Source: Caenorhabditis remanei (lineage: Eukaryota > Nematoda > Chromadorea > Rhabditida > Rhabditidae). From it: 64,000 bases of DNA. The position numbers were made by a program, and so were the translations under genes. The stretch is taken from assembly GCF_010183535.1 (NCBI RefSeq), contig NC_071328.1:5580001-5644000 (forward strand). Reading direction: 5' to 3'. Positions 22,401 to 32,768 of the stretch are shown piece after piece (position 1 is the stretch's first letter; each line of letters starts with the position of its first letter). Under the pieces are notes generated by a model, which saw only the letters and a list, made by a program, of their open reading frames with translations, was not told the origin of the DNA and made no database searches.

Positions 22401-25400
22401 CCGCGCTCTACCGAAACCGAAGAAGATTGCTTGCGAAATTGACAGAATCAGAGAAAAAGAGAGATTTCTCAAGGGGATTTCGGTGGAGCGCAGTTGTAAG
22501 AACTCTTCCGAACTAATACGTTTAGTGTCAAAATGTTATGGTTTCGACACGTCGCGAGAACCTATTCGGATCCGCCGTTTTTAAAAAGTAACATCCAGTT
22601 GTACTACATTTTCACACATTTCTATAAGCTCACGAAGGGAGAAAAAAGAAGAAACGGATGTTCACAAACAAATAATCTACTGAAAAAAGAACTGGGGGGA
22701 AATTGAATTTTTCGCGGAAATTCTGTTTTTTGATGACGAAGGAAGGAAGGTTTTGTATCTCCGACCAGTAAGCAATATTCTCATATTTGGACTCTCTCTT
22801 TCCCTTTTTTCGGGAAAGAAAAAGGAAAAAAGGGTGATGATGATGATGATTTGGAGGTCCCAAGAAAACTGGGTTAGACACAAATTGGTTCTTCTCAGGA
22901 GGGAAGGGACCCACGTATGTTTCACGCTTCATTTAATATTCGTTTGGGAAAAGGGCAGCTAAAATGGGTGGAAGAAGTTGGAATGAGTGAGGGAAGAGAT
23001 TGCATAAATGTTGCATAATAAAAACAATATTACATATGTTGTCTTCTGAAGCAGAAAGGAGACGAGGAGAGAAAGGATAAGTACATGGGAACAAATTAAG
23101 GAAGGAGATGGACCGCCTAGAAAAGATTTGGGGGAGTCCTTCTCGTTCGAACTTATTATAAGAGAGAGGAAGTGAACAAAATTTTTCAAACCTTTAAAAG
23201 AGAAAAAAGTTCAAACCCGAGATGATTGTTTTGTAGTCAGGTTTGTACTAGTTGCGCCATAGAAGTAGCGATCAGTGGTGAGTGATGACACTACTCGCTG
23301 CGAGTTTGGCATAACGGGTAACAAATTCGTATGGCTCGAAGGCCGGACGTTCCGAAACCGCGACATTTAGCAATCTTGACATTCTGATACCGGACGCTTT
23401 GAAACTATGACATTCCAACAGTTAAGGTGAAAAAAATCACTGATTATTTTTCAGTATAGCTTCGAATCATCTAGTTCCGAAATGTCACGGTTACCATACT
23501 TGCAAACCGGGCCAAAACATAACGGCGCGTAACTCGCTCAAAACGCAATATTATGTGCTGAAAAATATACCAAAATGTAGATTTCGGCGAGTTCTGTATC
23601 TCTGATATAATACGGGCCGGATGGCTATTCGTTAATGTGCCGCGGGCCGAGCTAGAATGGCTTTTTTGGTCATTTTAGCTTTTTTTAAAAACACTTTTTC
23701 CCGGCTCGCAGTACATTAACGAATAGCCATCCAGCCCGTAGGAGGTCATGGACATAGAACTCGCTGAGATCTACATTTTAGTATATTTTTCAGCTCATAA
23801 TATTGCGTTTTAAGCGAGTTACGCGGCGGCACGTTTTGGCCTGGTTTGCTTGTATGAAGGTTGCCAATGTCTCGGTTTCGAAACGTCCCGGACCCAGAAA
23901 TCTAGTAACTCGGGTTCGAACCCTAACTCCGCTTAATCCGTTTTTCTTTATTTTCTCAACTATAAAACCCAATTTTTTTCGAATTTAAAAACCAGAAGTT
24001 CCTTTTCATCACATTATGAAAGTCTAGCATCCAAAACGTGACTTTCCAAAGCCAGCTACAATTTTCGAAAGTACAATCATGACGGCCGTCTTCAGAATTT
24101 TTGATTGACAAGGTGCTACTTTTTCAATTCCCCAGATGCGGATTGATGACATTTACCTCCCTTTTCTTCTCCTATTTTTTCTCTATATCCCCTTTTTACT
24201 GAAATTGAAGAAAGGGAATGATAGAGTGTCTGAAAATGATAGGGGAAACGGAAATGCAAAAAATCTGAATTGTTGAACCAAAAGAGCAAAAAAGGGATAA
24301 ACGAGAGGGGGATGTTAGACGGGAAGCACAAGAACAACATGACTATACATCAATTCCCGAAATGGGGCGCGAAATTTCTCGGGTGGAAATGGTGGTGGGA
24401 TGGGCATCTCTATATCCTCTTTCTCTTCTCTTTTTCAGTGTACATTCTTCCGAAAAAGAGAAAAAGGCGAGAGGGGGAGAAAAACTTATTGACAATGGGA
24501 TTATCCATTATGAAGTGCGCTCGTTTATGTAAATCTTTCCGATGGGGCTCTCTAACTTGTTAGTTGGGAGGGGATGAAGGAAATACTCGGTTCTTTTTTT
24601 GGATTTGGGTGGTCTTGGATGAATAGAAAAAGGAGAGAAAGAGGTGTTCAAAACACACGAATCTGAAAACTTATTACTGATTCATTGAGAAGTTTTCTTC
24701 GAATGGAAGTTTTAGAAACAGAGGAACTAAAAGGTTCTTATTAGAATCAAATAAAGTTTGGAAATCTAGATTTGATTGTGCTCTGTACTTTATCACAATT
24801 TCATTTCACTGCAATATCAACCACATGATGCAGGCTTCGGTCACATTTTTCACTGAAGTATTATTGAATTTCAGCACCCAAATGTCACAGAATTTCATCA
24901 AAACAATGGTATTTGTGGTACTGAGATATATGAGCCAAAATCTTAAAATCTAAGAATGTCTGATCACTAAATTTCTGAATTGCAAAGTTTTTACACACGA
25001 ATACTGTATTTTTGGATTTTTTACAACTCGAGGCCACAAAGTAGGTTTAGAACATTTCAACTCACTGAAAAATTTAAAATATTTAAAATTTAAAAAAAAA
25101 GAAATCTGATGAGTTACAGAATCCTAAAATCCAAAATAGAGTTATCCGAAAAAATTAAAATTTTAAAAACAATAAATCTGGTTACTTCACAACTTGGAAG
25201 TTCTGAGTACTCTAAAGATGAAAATTCAAAATCTGAAAACCCCGAAAACCGAAAATTTCTATTTTCAGATCTAAAAACTTAACCAACATCTTCCCCCAAT
25301 ACATGCTCGACAATCATGACAGAGGACGATTAGCAGAACGTCTGAAACTACAACTCAAGAAGAATGAGGTAGTTTCATTCTATTTCTAGATCAGAAAACG

Positions 25401-27379
25401 TATTTTCAGACCCAAAACGACATGCAACTTGAAGCAGAATTCATGTCGATAGCTCGAGGACTTGTCACCTATGGAGCATCATTCTTCGACGTTGATGTTT
25501 TTACGAAAAAGGTATTTTGAGGGAAGAGGGTGGGAGAGGTGAGAAATGAACAAACGGAAATAAATGAAATGTGTCCTTGGAAAACGAGAATGAGAGAAGC
25601 ATTGAATTGAAATGACCTCCTGGAGATCATTGGCATGGGAAATTCGAAAAATGTGTGTGTTCGTTATTATAATTATAGGGTTGATGGAGGAGGGGGTGAC
25701 ATGATATATTTCGGGATTTCTTTGTGGTTTCTATTCAAACATATGTTTTTAGAAATCTGGACTGATATTAGCACGACACGGTTCTAACAACCGCGCTCTA
25801 CCGAAACCGAAGAAAATTGAACGCTAAGTTAAGAGACTCAGAGAAAAAGAGACATTTCTCAAGAGTATTTCGGTGGAGCGCAGTTGAAAGAACTGTGCAG
25901 AGCTAATATTAGTCCAGATCTTCATTTTTGAAGTTGACAACTTTTTTGTGTTCTAAATCATAACTGTCTAAGGAGGGTTTGCACAAGAAAAATTTCAACT
26001 GCTAAAATGTAGATCGATTTTTCGGACTAAATTCGGATTAGATTCGGATTAATTTTTTCGGACAACATAAATTCGGAGCTGTAGATCAAAGAGTGGCGGC
26101 GGGATACTGTGATGTATCCCAACCACCCTGCTGAAACGACTATTTGGGTAGTGGAATCGCTGGAAATCTCGCGTCCGCCATATTTGTTCCCTATAATCCT
26201 GCAATCGGACCGTCTCAGTGTGAAATACTGGCGGCCGTTATTGTTCATTGTTATCACCATAGGTGAGGAAGAAGTGCCGTTTTAGCAAGAAAATGCGAAA
26301 AGCGCGTCCAAGGCGCATCAGTTCTCAGTAGATTCGAAATTGGAGGCTGGCGCACCATTTGCGTTTTTCGAAATTATGTAGAAAGTTTTTTAACTCGCGT
26401 CGAAGATGCTCCTCGATCATAGTCGAATTTCACAAATCAGGCTGGGGCGCCTTCGACGCGTTTCTCATAAGATCTCTAGAACATAAATCTAGGCGAAAAT
26501 GCGTCCAAGGTGCCCCACTCTGGCGCGCCTTTGACGCATTTATGCACTTACTTAAACTTCGAATTATACAATAATTATAAAGATTCTTACTGTAGTTTAT
26601 CATAAAATCTTATTTCACTTTTGAAAATTTTCCAGAACATCTAGACACAGGACTCTGAACTCAACTTTCTCCTCGAATCTAAAATTCATCATTTTCGATT
26701 CGTTTTCCACAATAAAAGTTCTCCTATGATCCATGAACTCTCTCTCGAAACTTTAGTGACTACTATGGAAAGTGTGGGATAATTCACGCTGTTGGCCCTT
26801 TTAAGAAGACTTCCGGATTCTGAAGTGCTCACTCACCGCCCCGCCATTGACACCCCTTCTCCTTTCTTGTGAAAAGTATTGAAAAGGGAACAGGGAGAAA
26901 AGTATTTAGGAAATGTGAATGGACATAAGACATAAGGGACCACCACCTGGAGGAGTGGGGGACCAGATGAGTGGCAACAAGAGAAAATGCATTGAAAAGT
27001 GTGACATACGGGGAGGGAGAGGGGTCAAGAGCCCCCTCCAAATATAAACTGAAAGTGAACAATTACAGCCAATTATTTATTTGTAGAATACGGGAACTGG
27101 ACATGGTTTGGTGGGAGTGAATGATCATGGTCTCCATATTATTATCAAGAAAACGTGGACCGTCAAGAATTTTCGATTCGACGAATTCACGGCGGTGGCC
27201 AGGGATAGTAAGACACTGGAGGTGAGCGTTGGGTTACTGTAGTCTAATTGCGAATTCTTGAATTCCAGATTGACGCTCAACGAATACGTGATACAGTATA
27301 CATATTGGTCTCAACACAAATCAAATTTCTCAGTGGAATCCTTCAAAAATTCCAGGATGATTTCTCAAGACGACGATGA
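10426..27379 (+). CDS. kri-1: KRIT1/CCM1 homologue with ankyrin repeats and FERM domain
   Basis: Fourteen exons: 10426-10481, 10556-10634, 10676-10815, 11423-11800, 12142-12307, 12881-13144, 13188-13394, 13442-13592, 13635-13795, 16520-16674, 25269-25368, 25410-25511, 27087-27221, 27269-27379. All phases join, giving 734 residues, close to human KRIT1 (736). Exons 4-5 carry NPxF motifs (HNPAF, INPAFNPNF) like the KRIT1 motifs that bind PTB partners such as CCM2. Ankyrin repeats span about residues 299-425 (RLYPLHKAAEEGNAEDIRR, WTPLHYACFHGHLEVVNEL). The FERM domain spans about 440-734: ETPRLKLKRNAYA matches the end of F1, WSTLLDEATNAYLAGHLI the F2 helix, and the last two exons the PTB-like F3. 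In C. elegans the homologue is an intracellular scaffold acting in intestine for germline-dependent longevity. The 8.6-kb intron 10 and the antisense gene in intron 9 are noteworthy. The C-terminal exon ends at a TGA after FQDDFSRRR. Confidence 0.9.
12471..12803. repeat. Foldback MITE, family with 62312-62645
   Basis: An imperfect palindrome about 333 bp long in kri-1 intron 5, flanked by TA. The outer arms read GGTGACCGTGGAG and its complement; the inner arms share ATTCCAAATATATATTC. A second full copy lies at 62312-62645 and a half copy near 60006-60185. Its length and TA flanks fit a Tc1/mariner-type MITE. Confidence 0.8.
13986..15783 (-). CDS. Ly6/ODR-2 (HOT)-like GPI-anchored protein nested in kri-1 intron 9
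   Basis: Six exons: 15720-15783, 15484-15553, 14747-14850, 14508-14590, 14387-14455, 13986-14093. Phases agree; 165 residues. A signal peptide (MILFPSHIFLRLLIAISVFS) is followed by LECIQCAPN, the usual start of a Ly6/three-finger domain, and a total of ten cysteines (CRQGLVAPSKC, THCIVNW, KRHCG, TGCTLYN, VCSTSCPVGEC). After NSSN the chain ends in a hydrophobic segment (IIFPIIFATIYRIL) with no cytoplasmic tail, as expected for a GPI signal. In C. elegans the odr-2/hot family of this type acts at the neuronal surface. The whole gene lies antisense within kri-1 intron 9 (13796-16519). The family assignment is an inference from the cysteine pattern. Confidence 0.75.
16056..16214. mobile_element. 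MITE, TTAGCNCRGCAC family, copy 1
   Basis: The left arm reads TTAGCTCAGCACAGTTCTTA and contains CTGCGCTCCACCGAAAT; the right arm is the inverted equivalent (GAGCGCGGTTGTAAGAA). It sits in kri-1 intron 9. Related copies are at 22378-22516, 25768-25906 and 56367-56440. The right end of this copy is altered (GCTGATAA instead of GCTAA). Confidence 0.75.
18715..19215 (+). repeat. Field of degenerate GTAGATTTACG units
   Basis: About a dozen copies of a unit close to GTAGATTTACG or GTTGATTTACG occur here at irregular spacing (for example near 18890, 18945, 19060, 19080, 19172 and 19190). Inverted copies (CGTAAATCTAC) occur at 19960-20030. Similar thymine-rich TTTACG motifs are dispersed in C. elegans DNA, so this is probably a decayed repeat family. 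Confidence 0.65.
21290..21560 (+). repeat. Direct duplication of about 170 bp
   Basis: ATCAGACTAATTCTTGAGCC near 21295 is repeated as ATCAGACTGATCCTTGGGCC near 21467. Each is followed by CCAGTAAA and, about 70 bp on, by TGTAACTTTG. The copies are diverged and non-coding. Confidence 0.6.
22378..22516. mobile_element. MITE, TTAGCNCRGCAC family, copy 2
   Basis: 139 bp, flanked by TA (22376-22377 and 22517-22518). Begins TTAGGACGGCAC and ends GAACTAA. The arms contain ACAACCGCGCTCTACCGAAA and its inverse. It has the same length as copy 3. Confidence 0.85.
23476..23893. repeat. 418-bp imperfect palindrome
   Basis: The left arm from CGAAATGTCACGG through GCGTAACTCGCTC, GCAATATTATG and GGATGGCTATTCGTTAATG is mirrored by the right arm through CATTAACGAATAGCCATCC, GCGAGTTACGCGG and CGAAACGTCCCGG. 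The loop is an AT-rich segment around 23670-23690. Probably a foldback transposon in kri-1 intron 10; exact ends and target duplication were not resolved. Confidence 0.75.
25768..25906. mobile_element. MITE, TTAGCNCRGCAC family, copy 3
   Basis: 139 bp in kri-1 intron 12, flanked by TA on both sides. Begins TTAGCACGACAC and ends CAGAGCTAA, with GCGCTCTACCGAAACC and its inverse in the arms. Confidence 0.85.
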
Positions 27380-27685
27380 AGTTACAAAGAAACAAGTTCA
27401 AATAAATCCAATGAAGAATCTCCGATTTAGAAAAGTTTAATTTTCTTTCCATGCGTTTGCTTTCTCAGTTTAATGAATGTGTCATATGTTTTAATGAATA
27501 ATTTTATTTTTAATGTCTTTGATATATCATCTTTAAGTCGGTTCTTATCAGTTCTAGTTTTATTTCGGGCGGTTCTTATTCGAGAAGTTCTGATTCAGAG
27601 TCCGGAATAGGAAATCAGATCATTAAGTTATTCTCAAGGTAAACGTCTAGAAATCCCAAAACTGGAAAACCTGGAACTCCGTAAA

Positions 27686-28133
27686 GTACTGTACAAAAAG
27701 ATACTAACTTTGGCCATTTTCAGTTGAAACTGTCCAACTTTGAGAGTGTGTTACGATATCAAAAATTGTCTCACCAAGAAACTTTCTAATGGAGCATACA
27801 GATCAAGAGTAGAGCTTCATTTTTGTAGTTGACAACTTTTTTGTACGGGCACTGCCTAGAGAGTTATGGTCATTTTAAGATGACAGCTCAAATATCGTAC
27901 TATTTTGCACTGAAATTGGTCGTTTTAGGGGAGAATTTACTTTGTCGATACGCAATATGCTAGGGAATGTCCGTACAAAAAAGTTGTCAACTACAAAAAC
28001 AAAGATCTACCTTTGTTCTGTATGATTCATTAAAAATCTACCTGATGTGACAATCAGAATTACCATGACGCTGTTTCAAAGTTGGACAATTTCAACTGAA
28101 AACGGTGAAAGTTCGTATCTTTTTGCGCAGTAC
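27686..28133. repeat. About 450-bp foldback repeat, copy 1
   Basis: An imperfect palindrome between the convergent 3' ends of kri-1 and the 28246-29872 gene. The outer arms read AGATACTAACTTTGGCC and its inverse; further in, TGTCCAACTTTGAGAGTGTG and TAGTTGACAACTTTTTTGTA are mirrored. A second copy is at 29061-29511. Confidence 0.8.
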
Positions 28134-28245
28134 ATCACTCTGCATTTTTCCAACCAAACCACAAAAACAAAAATAAATATTGATACCGATAATCGATTTA
28201 TTTGAAAAACCTCGTTTTGTTATCAAAACTCTGATAAACCACGAT

Positions 28246-29872
28246 TCAAGCGAGACGTCTCTTGAAGAGAACCTTCAACGCGGCGACCGCTCCTCCACTG
28301 ATAATTTTCTCTTTTCCTCCGTATCCAGCCGATGCCTTCTCAATAGTCAAGTCAAGATTTCCCAGAACTTCGAGCCCTTTCTCGTCTTTCAAAATACACG
28401 GAGCAGCATTTCCAATATGAACAACAGTCCATCCACTCGATTTTCCTTCTGCCAGAGGCATCCATTTATATTCAAGACCCATGCAAGAGGCCTCTGGAAC
28501 CGTCAAGAGTTGCATTGATCCCACTTCTGGTCCAGCATTTTCTTGGTTATTCTTTCCGAAATGGGCGTTGGTCTTTCCAGCAGAATTCGGGTAGGCACGA
28601 CCGAAAACTGGATCTCCATGTTTATACCAGAGTGCCACGTATTGCATATGTGGTCCAGTTTCCGTATTGAGAGCACGCCCATCCGCTGGAACGGCATTCG
28701 ATGGGAATGTATCTCCGTAGCGGAGATCGTACCAGAGATCATCGTAAACCTGGAATAAAATAGTTATTTGAAGGGAAATGTAGTTTGTAATCGGGATTAC
28801 CTTGAGACCAGTCGGTGGGGGTCTGAGATTACGGAAGATTGTCATGAAGTTAGCAGTGGCTCCGCCTTCAAACTTCTCGGTTGTTCCACCATTGGAGAAC
28901 AGAGCGATTTCAGTATTCAGGTCGAGATAACCAAGTTTATCGGTACCATCCTTTAGTTTGGCGAGGACAGGAACTGAGTTTCCGCATCTGGAATTTAGTA
29001 TCTTTACTGTAGGCATTAGAGAAGTTTATAGCTTGAGAACACGTGGCGGAGTCAATTACACTGCCGGCTAGAAGTATATGACTTTTTGCCTTTTCAGTTA
29101 AAAATGTCCAACTTTGAGAGTGTGTCATGGTAATACTGATTGTCCCATCAAGTAGATTTTTTAATGAATTATACAGATCATAAGTAGAGCTTCATTTTGG
29201 TAGTTATCAACTTTTCTGTGCGAGCGCTCCCTAGCAAGTTACATTTCGACAAAGTAATTTCTCCCTCAAATCGACCCATTTCAGTGCAAAATAGTTCGAT
29301 TTTTGAACTGTCCACTCAAAATGACCATAACTCTCTAGGGAGTTTCCGTAGAAATGCTGATAACTACAAAAACGGAGCTCTACTTTTGATTTGTTTGATC
29401 CATAATAAACTTACTTTGTGGGAGAAATTGTTTGACCATTACACACTATCAAAGTTGGACATTTCCTACTAAAAACGGCAAAATATGATAACATTTTGGC
29501 CGGTACTGTACGAGTCCGAGACCAGATCCCTTACCTCACAATCTCACGAACACCTTCATTATTCTCGTGTCTCTGCTTCAACGGCAACCATTCATACCAG
29601 TATCCAAGAGAGTTGTAGTCTCCTTTGTATTGGAGAATTTGAATTTGTCCCCCGAGATCTTGTTTTCCTTTCAGCTCCGCCTTATTGTAAGGGAACGAGC
29701 ATTCAACGACTCCATCGTTATTCCAAGCACGCCCATGAATTGGTTTTCCGTGTTTGTACCAGAGAGCCACGTATTGATTGTTCTGGTTCGGAACACGAAT
29801 TGGCGCTTCGGGGAACGGCGATCCGATTGGCTGGAAAGCCCAGGAATCTTCTTTCGCGACGGCGACTGGCAT
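28246..29872 (-). CDS. Two-repeat DUF3421/DM9-like protein
   Basis: Three exons: 29535-29872, 28801-28987 and 28246-28749. Phases join; 342 residues, starting [20 protein letters not shown]. No signal peptide. The repeat core occurs twice: [19 protein letters not shown] in exon 1 and [19 protein letters not shown] in exon 3, each followed by a [10 protein letters not shown] or LEYKWMPL segment and a basic CGNSVPVL or APCILKD turn. This pattern resembles DUF3421/DM9-type repeats of invertebrate proteins, some of which bind carbohydrate. The family call is from memory of the motif and is only moderately sure. Intron 1 holds a foldback repeat. The gene lies between kri-1 (convergent) and the collagen gene (same strand). 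Confidence 0.7.
29061..29511. repeat. About 450-bp foldback repeat, copy 2
   Basis: Same family as 27686-28133. It lies in intron 1 of the 28246-29872 gene. Shared sequence includes TGTCCAACTTTGAGAGTGTG, AGTAGAGCTTCATTTTG and the mirrored halves. The outer ends are CTGCCGGCTAGAAGTATATG and an inverse ending GGCCGGTAC. Confidence 0.75.
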
Positions 29873-30019
29873 TCTTCACTTTGGAATTCAATTAAACTTT
29901 TAAGACTGATAGAAGAGAGGGAGATCGAATTGGCTGATAAGAATCTGTTGCAAAAAATATAGAATGGAGCATGTTAGTTCACGCTGAATTGTTTCACACA
30001 TTACGGTCTCCCACACTAC

Positions 30020-30493
30020 TTTTTGCACTGAAAATTCAGAATTTTGAGGTTTTCAGACATCGCAATGGATGGAAAAGGGTCCACTCCATCAGAATTGTAG
30101 AAAATTATATTATCTATTTCATGAGCCGTAAAATGTGAATTTTGGTCTGAAATTGATTTTTTTTGATACATGATAAAAACCACTTTTCAGAAAGATGAGT
30201 ATATCTCTCTTGGCAAAAAAACATTTTTGAACAAAAATTGCTCATAATGCACTTGAGGATGATCTGAAACTGTTACAACTTTTAGAAAAATAATTATTTG
30301 TTCAAAAGGCTTAAAATTACATTTTTCTGAAAATAGATTTTTCTGTATCAAAAAAGTCAATTTCTTACCAAAATTCACGTTTTCTGGCTCACTCGATAGA
30401 GAAATTCATCTTCTACATTTCTGATGGATGGGGCCTTTTTTAACCCATTGCGCCGTCAGAAAACCTGAAAATACTGGGTTTTCAGTGCAAAAA
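30020..30493. repeat. About 470-bp foldback repeat upstream of the 28246-29872 gene
   Basis: Outer arms TTTTGCACTGAAAATTC and TTTTCAGTGCAAAA are inverted. Inner arms such as GTGAATTTTGGTCTGAAATT and its mirror also pair. It lies between the DUF3421-like gene's start and the collagen gene's stop. Ends are approximate. Confidence 0.65.
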
Positions 30494-30573
30494 AATAAAA
30501 TAATTGAATTCTAGAAATCAATAATTTATTAAGGTTTATGACACATTGTGAATTCACAAAGAAACCAATCAAT

Positions 30574-31831
30574 TTAAGCCATATGAGCTCTTGCAACCTT
30601 TCTTCTCTTGTATGGCTGAGCAGCTGGAGCAGCATCATTAGTTCCAGCGACTGGAGCAGCAGTTGGAGCTGGCGACTCGTAGTCGTGGAGCTTTGGTGGA
30701 GCAACTGGAGCTGGTGGTGGTGGGAGTGGAGCAGTTGGTGCTGGAGCATCATATCCAGCTGCTGGTGCTGGAGCGGAGGTGGCGGATGGGGCCTCGTAGG
30801 CAGCTGGAGCTGGAGCGGGTGCTGGAGCTGCAGGGGCTGGAGCATCATATCCACCTGGAGCAGAATCCGATCCTCCAGTAGCAGCCATTTCAGCAGATCT
30901 TGGTGGGCATGGACAGTAGGCGGCGTCAGCTCCCGGAGCACCAACACCTCCAACATCTCCAACTGGTCCGTCTGGTCCAGGATGTCCATCTTGTCCATCT
31001 GGTCCTGCTGGTCCTTCTGGTCCTTGTTGTCCATCTTGTCCATCTTCTCCTGGTTCTCCATCTCTTCCTGGTTCTCCAGCTGGTCCAACTGGTCCAGCCT
31101 CTCCTGGTTGTCCCTTTCCTTTAGTTCCATTTTGTCCCTTCTCTCCGTCTTGTCCTGGTGGTCCTGGAAGTCCTGGAGTGCCTGCATCACCCTCTGGTCC
31201 ATCTGGTCCTTGCTCTCCATCCTTTCCATTTGGACCATCGACTCCGTACTCTCCGTCTGGTCCAGGATGTCCTGGGAATCCATCTGGTCCTGGTGGTCCT
31301 GGTGGCCCTGCTGGGCATTTCACGTCCTTATTGAAATCAGCCATACGATCTCCTTCAGTAGCAGAAGTTCCTGGATTTCCAGCCTTTCCAATTGGTCCGT
31401 CCTCTCCTGGTTGTCCTGGAGACCCTGGTGGTCCAGGTGGTCCAGCTGGGCAATCCTTTGGCTGAGGACCACAGTTACATTTTCCATCGGAGGCTGATCC
31501 AGCTGACCCAGCGACTCCAGAATCTCCGTAACCTCTTCTGAATCTTCTGAGGAATGTCTCGAATGGTTGGACGGCGTCTTCACGTGGAACCATAGTGGTC
31601 CACGCATCTTCAGCGATAGTCTTGAATTCAGCGAGGTCTTCGTAAACTTCAGATTGGAAGGAATGAATGTCATGTAGGACGAATAGAGCAGCGAAGAGAG
31701 CTGAAGTCAGAGAATCGTGATACTGTACCTACACCCCATAACTGCTACTGTAACCCCCACTAACCTGGAACAATCGCAACTCCACATAATGCAACGGCAG
31801 TGCCAGCAACCAATTGACCAGATGTTGTCAT
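30574..31831 (-). CDS. col-63: Cuticle collagen, probably col-63
   Basis: Two exons, 31765-31831 and 30574-31700, give 397 residues. Nematode cuticle collagens are secreted by the hypodermis, processed and cross-linked into the exoskeleton. The N-terminus has a membrane-spanning or signal-anchor segment ([20 protein letters not shown]), then a conserved head and a subtilisin-type cleavage site (FLRRFRR). Gly-X-Y blocks follow [16 protein letters not shown] and are interrupted near KCPAGPPG and CPCPP, the cysteines that link chains. The C-terminal 120 residues are an unusual Ala/Pro-rich tail ([19 protein letters not shown]) ending [11 protein letters not shown]. The long Ala/Pro tail is atypical. 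The symbol rests on position next to kri-1 and ceh-8; the collagen call is certain. Confidence 0.85.
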
Positions 31832-32768
31832 CTTTAGATGATGTCTTTTCTCAATTAGTTTCCCCATTATATACCGATTCGAAAAGCTCGAAAAAAGTGG
31901 ATTCGCGTGTTGCATAATAGCCAGTTTTTGGCAGATACCGATCCCCTTATCCGTCTACTTTTTTTCTGAATCAACGTCTCCCTTCTCCTTCTTCTCTTCT
32001 GGCCATTTCGCGGAGATATGCGTTTCATTCTTGCGCGCGTGTTGGCTAATCCTTTCGTTTACTCAAAACTTTTATGTCTAATTTTCACTGACTTTACCAA
32101 AAGTCACTAGTTTGAACTTTAGAAATATCTCGACCCCTGATATGCAACATTCTTTTGAAACCAAGACTCATTCGTCATCTTCCAACCAATTCTCTCTTAC
32201 AATGTGTTTTTCTCGAATTCTCAAGTAACTAGCAAGTTCTCATAAAAAGTTATGAAGGTTCACATTACAACTTGACTAATTGTCTTAACAATTACTTCCA
32301 TTCTTTCAACTTCTTCTGAATCCAAAAAAGAAGAAGAATCCCTTTTCTTCTTTCTCGCAATGACCTCAGCGTCCAATGTTATAATCATTGTTTCTAAGAC
32401 GGCACTTCCTAGACAAGTATCATCATAGGTCTGCAATGCGTCGGGCCGGCCGTGGCGAGAGGTAGTGTAACGGCGCAGCCGACATCTTTCGGGTTCCGCC
32501 GGCCACTATCCAACACACGCGCCGAAGCTCCGCCCCTTTTTGTTTGACAACTTTTTCTGTGGAAAAAAAGTTTATTGCAACGGAAAAGATGACTGATTTC
32601 GGGGAAGAGGTAAGTTTCCAAATAAAAGGAATAGATATTCTAAATCGAAATTATAGATTAGCAGAAAAACACAATATAATAGTGCAAAGAGGTCTATGCG
32701 GGGGTAATTTCGTCGCCGTGAAATTCGTATTTATCTGAAAAATTTCAAGGTGGCAAAATGACAACAAT
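31832..32768. other. Intergenic region between collagen promoter and ceh-8 3' end
   Basis: The first few hundred bases should be the collagen promoter. A GC-rich patch, 32435-32540 (GTCGGGCCGGCCGTGGCGAG and GCCGGCCACTATCC), stands out from the AT-rich background and may be a repeat fragment. No exon recognised. Confidence 0.45.

Larger units (their letters stand above)
16675..25268. other. 8.6-kb kri-1 intron 10, purine-rich on the coding strand
   Basis: No exon fits here, and kri-1 exons 10 and 11 join in phase across it. It contains a GTAGATTTACG repeat field (18715-19215), a direct duplication near 21294 and 21466, a MITE (22378-22516) and a palindrome (23476-23893). Blocks of GGAGARAG-rich sequence recur on the plus strand near 16800-17010, 18290-18720, 20800-21010, 22000-22240, 23040-23180 and 24250-24640. 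Every long ORF in it looks like low-complexity shadow, so I see no nested gene. Confidence 0.55.

Noticed and set aside
22630..22962. Overlapping ORFs with poly-His and poly-Met runs
   Set aside because: They reflect simple ATG/GAT and purine repeats in the kri-1 intron, not coding sequence.
30456..31497. Long alternative-frame ORFs (275 and 319 codons) across the collagen gene
   Set aside because: They are shadows of the Gly-X-Y repeat coding sequence; the GPPGPPG frame with cysteine knots is clearly the real one.
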